A stretch of 21,485 bases of DNA, from NCBI GenBank assembly GCA_029979145.1, contig JAPOIC010000007.1, positions 1 to 21,485 on the forward strand. Direction: 5' to 3'. The position numbers were made by a program, and so were the translations under genes. Within the stretch, counting starts at the first letter, position 1, and each line of letters begins with the position of its first letter. The notes under the pieces were generated by a model. That model had not been told where the DNA came from, did not search any database, and worked only from the letters and a program-made list of their open reading frames with translations. The DNA is from Opitutaceae bacterium. GTDB taxonomy: Bacteria; Verrucomicrobiota; Verrucomicrobiia; Opitutales; Opitutaceae. Shown piece by piece: positions 1-6,048 of the stretch.

Positions 1-488
1 AAGGCTGCCACATCATGGACACCGTGCTGCACTTGCACGCCGCGCCGCCGGTGCGCGTCTACGCGGCGGGTGGCAACCGACATCACCCCACGCGTGACAT
101 CGTGGACACGGCGGCAATCACGCTGACCTTCGCCGATGGCGCGGTGGCGAACATTTCTGTCGGCGACGTCGGCGTGCCCCCGCACGCGTCAAAGTTTGCC
201 CTGCAGGCTTCCGACGGCGCGCGCAGCCTCAGCCTTTTCAACCGGCTCAACTCGCTCATGACGCGCGCCGACGGCGCGATCACGGAGCACCCCGCGTGGC
301 CGGAAAATGGCGCGGAGGTGATCGACGCGGCCTTCATCGCCGCCGTGGCGTCCGGCGGGCCTTCGCCAATCACGGTGCAATCCGCGCGCCGCACCTCGGC
401 GGTCGTGCTGGCGGCGATCGAGTCCATCAAGACCGGCCGCGTCATCGACCTGAACGCGCCACCCTACGCCGCGGCGATGGCCGTCTGA
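1..488 (+). CDS. Gfo/Idh/MocA family oxidoreductase, C-terminal part (5' end outside window)
   Basis: The reading frame is already open at the left edge (first full codon at base 3) and ends at TGA 486-488, giving about 162 residues. The visible part begins GCHIMDTVLHL, which matches the conserved histidine-containing helix (G-x-H-x-x-D-x-x-x-x-L) of the C-terminal alpha/beta domain of Gfo/Idh/MocA NAD(P)-dependent sugar or inositol dehydrogenases. A beta-rich stretch follows (AAITLTFADGAVANISVG), then the usual closing helix (VIDAAFIAAVASG ... SARRTSAVVLAAIESIKTGRVIDL). The N-terminal Rossmann domain lies outside the window, so cofactor and substrate cannot be judged. The protein probably oxidises or reduces a sugar or polyol in the cytoplasm. 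The next reading frame starts 1 nt after its stop, so the two were probably one transcription unit. Confidence 0.82.
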   Translation, partial: GCHIMDTVLHLHAAPPVRVYAAGGNRHHPTRDIVDTAAITLTFADGAVANISVGDVGVPPHASKFALQASDGARSLSLFNRLNSLMTRADGAITEHPAWPENGAEVIDAAFIAAVASGGPSPITVQSARRTSAVVLAAIESIKTGRVIDLNAPPYAAAMAV

Positions 489-489
489 C

Positions 490-981
490 ATGAACTCCTC
501 CGGCCAACGGCTGATGACCTGGGCCCGCGAGCATGGTCGCCGCTGGTATGACCCGGCGACGCGCCAGTGCGTGGGCCCACGCGACACCTTGTGGTATGCG
601 ATCTCCCTGCTGTTTTCGCCGGCCGCATCCGACCGCTAACTGGGTGATGCGCTGCTGCGCGAAGCCGTTAGCGCCGACGGCACCCACACGCCGGCCACCA
701 TGCTGGCCGTGCTGTTGTGCGAACGGGCACGTATCACGGACGCCACCGCCACCAACCTCGAAACCCAGATCCGTCGTTCATTGCCCGAAGCGCTTTTGTG
801 CGAGTGGCACGATGGCAACGTGAATCACCCGCTCGCCGCCTGGGCGGCCCTGATCCTTGCGGGCGAGCGCTGGGGCGACGCCACGGCCGTGGCCGGCGGG
901 GCCGGCCGGCTGCGAGCCTTTGCACGCATCGTGGGCAACCGCCGTCAGGCGCGGCACCGGCAGGCGGTGTTCTCGGAATAG
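490..981 (+). pseudogene. Broken gene of unknown family with in-frame stops, truncated at 3' end
   Basis: An ATG at 490, 1 nt after the oxidoreductase stop, opens a frame reading MNSSGQRLMTWAREHGRRWY. It hits TAA at codon 50 (637-639), but the same frame continues with normal coding character (LGDALLREAVSADGTHTPAT ... HPLAAWAALILAGERWGD) to TAG at 979-981, about 163 codons in all. The TAA would be tyrosine (TAC or TAT) with one base change, giving DRYLGDALL. The TAG may also replace tyrosine (SE-Y-HTPPY), and a third stop (TGA) follows at 1003-1005. The rest of the gene appears lost: the frame runs into half of a REP-like element (986-997) and then the convergent kinase gene. The family is not recognised; the helical sequence would suit an alpha/alpha-barrel enzyme. 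A sequencing error at 639 would rescue only the first stop. Confidence 0.6.
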
Positions 982-985
982 CACA

Positions 986-997
986 CCCCGCCCTACA
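986..997. repeat. Orphan half of the GTAG REP-like element
   Basis: CCCCGCCCTACA is the exact right-hand end shared by the doublet elements at 3191-3264, 6801-6875 and 13390-13461. No matching left half lies upstream, so this is a remnant. It sits at the point where the broken gene loses its coding continuation. Confidence 0.5.
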
Positions 998-1018
998 TCT
1001 TATGAGAAGGTCGGACCT

Positions 1019-2683
1019 TCAGGCCTTCGCCATCAGGCTCCGGTAGCGGAGGAAATCGGCGTGGAGCTGATGGAAGACTTCGTGCTTCGCGGCGTGGAAA
1101 CGGGCGACGGCGCCGCGGGTGGGGGTGATGACTTGGTTGGCTGCGTTCATCGCGGCCATGGCGCCGAGCACGGTGTCGTGTTGACCGGAGGCGACGGCGC
1201 CGAGCACGGCGGAGCCGAGAAGCACCGCCTCGGGTTCCTGCGGCAGCACGATCTTGCAGCCGGTGATGTCGGCGTGTTCGCGAAGGAAGACCGAATTTTT
1301 TGTGCCGCCGCCGCAGGCGAGGAGGGTGTCGATGCGGTAACCCTTGCGATTCATCTCGTCGAGAATATGGCGCGTGCCGTGGGCGACCGCCTGGATGGCG
1401 GCGAGATATTGCAGGGCGAGGTCGTCGGCGGTGGCGGAAAGTGTGAGGCCGGTGATCGTGCCCTTGAGCGTGGGGTCGGCGCGCGGCGAGCGGTTGCCGT
1501 GAAAATCGGGCTGCACGTGCAGATCGCGCGTGAGCGCGGCGGGGAACTTCACGCCGCGAGCCGAGGCGAGGGCGTCGAGGCGGGCGTTGAGCAGTTCGTA
1601 GATGGTGCAGCCTTTTTTCTTCGCCTCGGCGAGCAAGGGCGCGGCGGCGGCGTGCGCGAAGATCACGTAGTCAATGAGCGCGCCGGTGGCAGACTGGCCG
1701 CCCTCGGTCAGCCAGAGGCCGGGGATCATTGCGGAGAAATACGGGCCCCAGATGCCGGCGATGAAGCGCGGCTTGGGCGACACCGCCATGTGGCAGGTCG
1801 ACGTGCCGCCGATGAGGGCGAGCCGGCGTTCGAGGCTGGCGGTGGTGGGGGCCTTGCCGCCGACCGGCGCGCCGAGCAGGCCGAGACCACCGGCGTGCGC
1901 GTCGATGATCGACACGCCCACGGGGATGCCGGGCCGGAGGCCGAGTTCGCGGGCGGCTTGGGCGGTGAGCCCAGAGCCGATCGGCTCGCCCATGGGGCGG
2001 ATGGTCTGGCCGATGCGCACGAACTTTTCCGCGGCGAGGTCACCAAGGCCAATCGCTTTGAAATAAGACGTCTCCCAACCCGCGCCGGTCGTGCCCTTGT
2101 GCCCGAGGTAGGTCCACTTGCAGACGGTGGTGCAAAGCGAGCGGGTGTCGTCGCCGGTGGCGCGGTAGGTGAGGAAGTCCGGCAGATCGAGGAACTGTGC
2201 GGTGCGCTTCCAGGCGGCCGGGAGATTTTCTTTCAACCACAGCAGTTTGGGCGTCTGCATCTCGGGCGAGATCACGCCGCCGACGTAGCGGAGGACGGCG
2301 TGCTTGGTGCGGTTGATGCGTTCGGCCTGCGGGATGGCGCGGTGATCCATCCAGACAATGACGTTTTGGGCGTCGCGACCGGTGGGCGAGACGGACACGG
2401 GTTGATCCTTGGCGTCGAGGCAGACGAGTGAGCAGGTGGCGTCAAAGCCGATGCCGGCGACTTGGTCCGGGGTGGCCTTCGCCTGCTTCAGGGCGCCGCG
2501 CACGGCGCGCCCGCAGGCGGCCCAGATATCATCGGACGATTGTTCGACGAAGCCGGGCTGCGGTTTCCACATCTTGATCGCGTGCGTCGCGCTGCCGCGC
2601 ATGCAGCCGTCCGCGGTGAAGAGTCCGGCGCGCGCGCTGCCGGTGCCGACGTCGATGCCGAGGAAAAGTTTTGGGGCAGGCAT
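1019..2683 (-). CDS. FGGY-family carbohydrate kinase (D-ribulokinase-like)
   Basis: This 554-residue protein has the length and two-lobed layout of FGGY kinases, which phosphorylate a sugar or polyol with ATP in the cytoplasm. Residues 8-15 (LGIDVGTG) form the N-terminal phosphate-binding motif of the ASKHA fold. GFDATCSLVCLD, VIVWMDHRA, RYVGGVISPEMQTPKLLWLK and LDLPDFLTYRATGD closely resemble human FGGY and bacterial D-ribulokinases, rather than glycerol or xylulose kinases. The C-terminal half holds GGTSTCHMAVS and the adenosine-binding LLACGGGTKNSVFLREHADI. Start ATG 2681-2683 directly precedes the conserved N-terminus; no strong Shine-Dalgarno sequence is visible. It lies 32 nt downstream of the NUDIX gene on the same strand and may share its transcript. 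Ribulose is the most likely substrate, but pentitols cannot be excluded. Confidence 0.9.
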   Translation of the reverse strand: MPAPKLFLGIDVGTGSARAGLFTADGCMRGSATHAIKMWKPQPGFVEQSSDDIWAACGRAVRGALKQAKATPDQVAGIGFDATCSLVCLDAKDQPVSVSPTGRDAQNVIVWMDHRAIPQAERINRTKHAVLRYVGGVISPEMQTPKLLWLKENLPAAWKRTAQFLDLPDFLTYRATGDDTRSLCTTVCKWTYLGHKGTTGAGWETSYFKAIGLGDLAAEKFVRIGQTIRPMGEPIGSGLTAQAARELGLRPGIPVGVSIIDAHAGGLGLLGAPVGGKAPTTASLERRLALIGGTSTCHMAVSPKPRFIAGIWGPYFSAMIPGLWLTEGGQSATGALIDYVIFAHAAAAPLLAEAKKKGCTIYELLNARLDALASARGVKFPAALTRDLHVQPDFHGNRSPRADPTLKGTITGLTLSATADDLALQYLAAIQAVAHGTRHILDEMNRKGYRIDTLLACGGGTKNSVFLREHADITGCKIVLPQEPEAVLLGSAVLGAVASGQHDTVLGAMAAMNAANQVITPTRGAVARFHAAKHEVFHQLHADFLRYRSLMAKA

Positions 2684-2715
2684 GGGTGGGTAGTGATTGA
2701 TTGTTGGGGTGCGAA

Positions 2716-3168
2716 TTATGACTCGAAAGCGATGTGACGGACCTGGGTAAAGCCCGCGGCAAGGTCGGTCCAGAAGTGGTCGCGCATCAAGCTCGGGAAA
2801 ACGTTGACGGTGGCGAGTTCGGCTTGGGCGAAGAAGCGTGCGTCGAGCAATTCGTCGCGTTGGCGGGCATTCTCATGTTCGAGGCTGAGCTTTCCACCGA
2901 TGAGTTCGCATTGAATCCAGTGTTTGCAGAACCATTTTCCCGCATCGAAGAACTCCTCGATATACACGAACTTGACTGGTCGGACCTTGAGTCCGGTTTC
3001 TTCGAAACATTCACGAACCGCGCAATCCATCAGGGATTCTTTGCCCCCGGTGCCTCCACCCCGCGGCACCCAGAAGTCCTCGCGTCCTGGAAAACGTTGT
3101 TTCACCAGCAGCACGCGATGGTCGTGAACCACGAGCGCGCCGGCGCTGATGCGGTGAAGGTGGGACAT
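2716..3168 (-). CDS. NUDIX hydrolase
   Basis: This 150-residue protein has a complete Nudix box at residues 38-60: G38, E44, then R52-E53-C-F-E56-E57-T-G59-L60, the pattern G-x5-E-x7-R-E-U-x-E-E-x-G-U. The preceding AGALVVHDHRVLLVKQ is the usual first beta hairpin of the fold. Such enzymes cleave nucleoside diphosphates linked to another group, using Mg2+ bound by the box glutamates. The C-terminal part (FFAQAELATVNVFPSLMRDH) resembles the closing helix of ADP-ribose or NDP-sugar pyrophosphatases, but the substrate cannot be fixed. The gene lies between the REP-like doublet at 3191-3264 and the kinase gene. Start ATG 3166-3168 opens directly into the fold. Confidence 0.85.
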   Translation of the reverse strand: MSHLHRISAGALVVHDHRVLLVKQRFPGREDFWVPRGGGTGGKESLMDCAVRECFEETGLKVRPVKFVYIEEFFDAGKWFCKHWIQCELIGGKLSLEHENARQRDELLDARFFAQAELATVNVFPSLMRDHFWTDLAAGFTQVRHIAFES

Positions 3169-3190
3169 GGGGAAGGGATCAGGGCTTGTC

Positions 3191-3264
3191 TGTAGGGCGG
3201 GGTCGCTGACCCCGCCGGTAAGGGTTTGGGCATGCGAAGGCGGGGTCAGCGACCCCGCCCTACA
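3191..3264. repeat. REP-like inverted hairpin doublet, copy A (GTAG feet)
   Basis: Outer 26-bp arms 3191-3216 and 3239-3264 are perfect reverse complements, and each arm is itself a hairpin (GGCGGGGTC-GCT-GACCCCGCC). GTAG lies at the left foot (3192-3195) and CTAC at the right foot (3260-3263). The 22-nt spacer between the arms is not shared with other copies. It lies between the FGE stop and the NUDIX start and could act as a transcription attenuator or mRNA 3' stabiliser. There is no T-tract, so it is not a canonical intrinsic terminator. Confidence 0.9.
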
Positions 3265-3289
3265 TTTCGGGAAGAATGATTATTGAGAG

Positions 3290-4255
3290 TCAAACATCCC
3301 GGACGCAGCGGAAGCCGAGGTTGGTGGTGGCGCTGTCGGGGGTGTTGCTGCTGCGGGCGTCGGTGCGGTAGCGGTTGCAGTAGGAGGCGTGGCAGAGGTA
3401 GGAGCCGCCGCGCATCATGCGGCGGTCGCTGGTGGCGGGGCCGGTGGGGTTGGCGCGGGGCGAGACTTGGTAGTAGCCGGCGTCGAACCAATCCCAGACC
3501 CACTCCCAGACGTTGCCGGTCATTTGGTAGAGGCCGTGGTCGTTGGCGGGAAAACTCTTCGCGGGCGCGGGACCGTAATGACCGTCGGCCTCGGTGTTTT
3601 GCACAGGGAACTGGCCCTGCCAGACGTTCATGCGGTGCTTGCCGCCGGGCTCAAGTTCGTCGCCCCAAGGGAAGCGTTGCTGCACCAACCCGCCGCGCGC
3701 GGCGTATTCCCACTCGGCCTCGGTGGGCAGGCGTTTGCCGGCCCACGCGGCGTAGGCCATGGCGTCGTGCCACGAGACGTGCACGACGGGGTGGCCCCAG
3801 CGCTTCTTGATGTTGGTGCCGGGGCCCTCGGGGTGGCGCCAAGTCGCGCCGTCGACGCGGCACCACCATTCGCTGCCGAGCACGCGCACGCGCTGCGTGG
3901 CAGCCTGCTGCTTGGGCGTCAGGTGGCCGAAGAACACGAAGGACCAGCCGAAGCGCTCCGACTCAGTCTTGAAACCAGTGGCGTTGACGAAGGCGTTGAA
4001 CTGCTCGTTTGTGACCGTGGTCTGGTCGATCCAGAACGGGTCGAGCGTGACGGGATGCACGGGCCCCTCGCCGTCGGCGAGAAAGCCGTAGTCGCCTTCG
4101 TTGCCCATCAGGAATTCGCCGCCGGGCAGGAGTTTCATTCCCTCGGTGCTGCCGGTGTTGATGCGGCGGAATTCGAATGTGTCCGCGGATGGCGCGCCTT
4201 CGGTGGGATCGCGTGGGGGAGAACAACAAGAACCCTCGGGATCGTTCGGGTGCAT
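3290..4255 (-). CDS. Formylglycine-generating enzyme (sulfatase maturase)
   Basis: This 321-residue protein belongs to the FGE-sulfatase (SUMF1) family. The family oxidises the cysteine of the sulfatase C-x-P-x-R motif to formylglycine, using O2 and copper. PGGEFLMGNEGDYGF starts the domain. HPVVHVSWHDAMAYAAWAGK, RLPTEAEWEYAARGG and FPWGDE are the family core, and MTGNVWEWVWDWF follows. The active-site block at residues 283-317 reads GGSYLCHASYCNRYR ... NTPDSATTNLGFRC, with cysteines C288 and C293 matching the catalytic pair of true FGEs. This separates it from EgtB, PvdO and other family members that lack the pair. The N-terminus carries a Cys-Cys pair (C10-C11). The gene starts 1 nt after the sulfatase stop, so the two are almost certainly co-transcribed and the sulfatase is the obvious client. 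Confidence 0.93.
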   Translation of the reverse strand: MHPNDPEGSCCSPPRDPTEGAPSADTFEFRRINTGSTEGMKLLPGGEFLMGNEGDYGFLADGEGPVHPVTLDPFWIDQTTVTNEQFNAFVNATGFKTESERFGWSFVFFGHLTPKQQAATQRVRVLGSEWWCRVDGATWRHPEGPGTNIKKRWGHPVVHVSWHDAMAYAAWAGKRLPTEAEWEYAARGGLVQQRFPWGDELEPGGKHRMNVWQGQFPVQNTEADGHYGPAPAKSFPANDHGLYQMTGNVWEWVWDWFDAGYYQVSPRANPTGPATSDRRMMRGGSYLCHASYCNRYRTDARSSNTPDSATTNLGFRCVRDV

Positions 4256-4256
4256 C

Positions 4257-5750
4257 CTACGCGAAGCTCACGCGGCGGGGGGAATGCGCCTCGCGTTCGA
4301 GGTTGAGGCGCACGAGACGGCGGACCAAGGCGTCGCGGGTGTCGCGCGCGGCCGCGTCGTGCCAGAGGTTGCGGTATTGGTCGGGGTCGACGTCGAGGTC
4401 GTAGAGTTCGCCGTCGTCGGTGTCCTGGTAGACCACGAGTTTGTGGGACGCGGTTACGAGGGTCTGTTGGTAAAACGTCTCGTAGGTCGGGCGCAGCTCG
4501 ATGGTGACGGCGTCCTGCACGGTGGCGCTGGCGCCGCGCAAAACGGGCCCGAGGTCGACGCCTTGCAGACCGGTCGGCTCGGCGACGCCGGCGAAGTTCA
4601 GGAAGGTGCGCGGGAGGTCGACGAGGTTAGCCAGCGCTTCGGTGCGGCCGGTGGCGGGGATGAGGCCGGGGCCCCAAGCCAGTAGCGGCACACGCTGACA
4701 GCCCTCGTAGGCCGCCGCGCCTTTGCCCCAAAGGCCGTGGTGGCCGTGCATCTCACCGTGGTCGGTGGTGTAGATGATGAGCGTATTCTCCAGCTGGCCG
4801 GTTTCCTCGAGCGTGCGGAAGATCGCGCCGATGCGGTCGTCCATGAAATTGACCATGCCGGCGGTGGCGCGCAGCGAGTCGCGCTCAATGCCTTTGCGGG
4901 CATGATCACCGAAGCAGGAAGGAAAGCCGTTGCCGTCGTCGAAGCGGCCGAACTTGGAATCGCGCATGCAGCGGTAGATGTCGTGGCGGTCGTCGAACTC
5001 GCCCTCGCGGTAGTCCTCGTAGAGTCGGAGCTGATCCGGATCGACCTGCGAATACCACGGGTCGGGGCAGACCGTCGGTTCATGCGGATCTTGGAAACTC
5101 GCCCAGCAAAACCACGGCTGGCCGGTGTCGGCGCGGCGCCGCAGGTAGTCGTTCGTCACCTGCGCCACCCACGTGCTGTCGTGGTATTCGGCGGGGATCT
5201 CCCAGCGGCCGGTCTCGAAGCGCGAGTAGTCGGGCCGCGTGACGTGAAACCACGGGGCGTAGTCGACGCCGGCGCGCTCGAGGAAAAGCCGGTAGTGCGC
5301 CTCGGGGACGTTGTTGATGGTGTGGCCAGTGTTGGCCTGAAACTCGTCGAAGCCCACGTAGGGTCCGTTCCAGGTTTCCCAGAACTCGCGCGGCGGGTTG
5401 GGCCGGCCGGCGATGTGCGCGAGTTCGTCGTCGCGGCGCACGAAGTGGTGCTTGCCGAAAAGGGCGGTGTGGTAGCCGGCGGCGCCGAGGACGGCGGGCA
5501 GGGTGACGGTGGGAAACGGATCGAGCGTGACGCCGATGGAGTAGGCGCCATGGCGCGAGGGGTATTGGCCGGTGAGCAGCGAGACGCGCGTCGGCGTGCA
5601 GATCGGGCAGGGGGTATAGGCGCGGTTGAAATGCGCGCCCTCGCGGGCCATGCGGTCGAGGTTGGGCGTCACGAATCCGGGGGTCCCGTAGCAGCCGAGG
5701 TGGTCGAACCGGTGCTGGTCGGAGGTAATGAGCAGGAGGTTGGGGCGCAT
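4257..5750 (-). CDS. Type I (S1) arylsulfatase-like sulfatase
   Basis: From ATG 5748-5750 this is a 497-residue S1 sulfatase. RPNLLLITSDQHRFDHLGCY carries the N-terminal metal-binding residues (D11, Q12). C51-T-P-T-R55 followed by VSLLTGQYPSRHG is the formylglycine site and its LTG tail. FGKHHF and the late TTDHGEMHGHHGLWGKG supply further metal and sulfate ligands. The enzyme hydrolyses sulfate esters, probably of a carbohydrate. The frame stays open upstream to 5948, but that stretch translates to low-complexity sequence from the hairpin repeats, and GGAG lies 6 nt before 5750, so this start is chosen. No signal peptide is evident from this start, so the enzyme may be cytoplasmic, where the adjacent maturase would act. 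The exact substrate cannot be told. Confidence 0.92.
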   Translation of the reverse strand: MRPNLLLITSDQHRFDHLGCYGTPGFVTPNLDRMAREGAHFNRAYTPCPICTPTRVSLLTGQYPSRHGAYSIGVTLDPFPTVTLPAVLGAAGYHTALFGKHHFVRRDDELAHIAGRPNPPREFWETWNGPYVGFDEFQANTGHTINNVPEAHYRLFLERAGVDYAPWFHVTRPDYSRFETGRWEIPAEYHDSTWVAQVTNDYLRRRADTGQPWFCWASFQDPHEPTVCPDPWYSQVDPDQLRLYEDYREGEFDDRHDIYRCMRDSKFGRFDDGNGFPSCFGDHARKGIERDSLRATAGMVNFMDDRIGAIFRTLEETGQLENTLIIYTTDHGEMHGHHGLWGKGAAAYEGCQRVPLLAWGPGLIPATGRTEALANLVDLPRTFLNFAGVAEPTGLQGVDLGPVLRGASATVQDAVTIELRPTYETFYQQTLVTASHKLVVYQDTDDGELYDLDVDPDQYRNLWHDAAARDTRDALVRRLVRLNLEREAHSPRRVSFA

Positions 5751-5756
5751 CGCGGA

Positions 5757-5760
5757 CTCC
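5757..5760 (-). promoter_or_regulatory. Ribosome binding site of the sulfatase gene
   Basis: The minus strand reads GGAG followed by 6 nt and then ATG (5748-5750). The upstream in-frame ATG at 5760-5762 has no such sequence. The site therefore decides the sulfatase start. Confidence 0.55.
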
Positions 5761-5781
5761 ATTGCTACGCATCGGCGCGCC

Positions 5782-5822
5782 GGGGCCAAGCCCCGATGGG
5801 GCGAAATCCCGTCATGCGGGAT
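5782..5822. repeat. Two small hairpins upstream of the sulfatase
   Basis: GGGGC-CAA-GCCCC (5782-5794) is followed by GGGG at 5798-5801, which could pair with the CCCC instead. ATCCCG-TCATG-CGGGAT (5806-5822) forms a second 6-bp stem. On the minus strand these lie 32-72 nt before the sulfatase start and might affect its leader RNA. With the two larger units to the right they fill the 298-nt gap between the divergent genes at 5751-6048. No clear promoter is visible in that gap. Confidence 0.45.
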
Positions 5823-5826
5823 CGAA

Positions 5827-5892
5827 GGTGGCCCGGTCGCTCCCATGGCCGGCGAGCACGCTGCAACGCGCCGCGCGACCGGCGCGTCCACC
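5827..5892. repeat. Second hairpin repeat family, unit 1
   Basis: This 66-bp imperfect inverted repeat begins GGTGG and ends CCACC, with complementary inner segments (CCCGGTCGC against GCGACCGGCG). It shares the core CATGGCCGGCGAGCACGCT, with one mismatch, with unit 2 about 90 bp further right. Confidence 0.6.
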
Positions 5893-5915
5893 CAGGGAGA
5901 TGGAGCGGTGCCAGA

Positions 5916-5980
5916 GGTGGGTCGGCCGGTCCCACGGCCGGCGAGCACGCTTCACCCGCTGACGGACCGGCGGATCCACC
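5916..5980. repeat. Second hairpin repeat family, unit 2
   Basis: This 65-bp copy of unit 1 begins GGTGGGTCGGCCGGTCC and ends GGACCGGCGGATCCACC; the two ends pair with few mismatches. It shares CACGGCCGGCGAGCACGCT with unit 1, one mismatch. It lies about 70 nt before the GH123-like gene. It has no GTAG foot and no resemblance to the 3191-type element. Confidence 0.6.
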
Positions 5981-6048
5981 TTGTTTGAGCTGAATAATCC
6001 GCGGGAATGCCGTTGTCCGGCGCGCGGCGCCGCACCAGCCTGCGGGAG

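Noticed and set aside
857..2431. Long open frame on the + strand, antisense to the FGGY kinase
   Set aside because: It is a high-GC shadow of the kinase codons; the translation is Gly/Arg/Glu-rich with no domain, while the minus strand has clear FGGY motifs.
3191..3264. Reading the REP-like doublets as intrinsic terminators
   Set aside because: The stems are strong but no T-tract follows any copy; one copy is inside a coding region, so termination is not their defining role.
3389..4306. Open frame on the + strand, antisense to the FGE gene
   Set aside because: The minus strand encodes the full FGE active site; the antisense translation is Val/Gly/Ala-rich and featureless.
5751..5948. N-terminal extension of the sulfatase to an upstream in-frame start
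   Set aside because: The added residues come from hairpin repeats and precede the universal RPNLLLITSDQ start; GGAG is placed for ATG 5748-5750.
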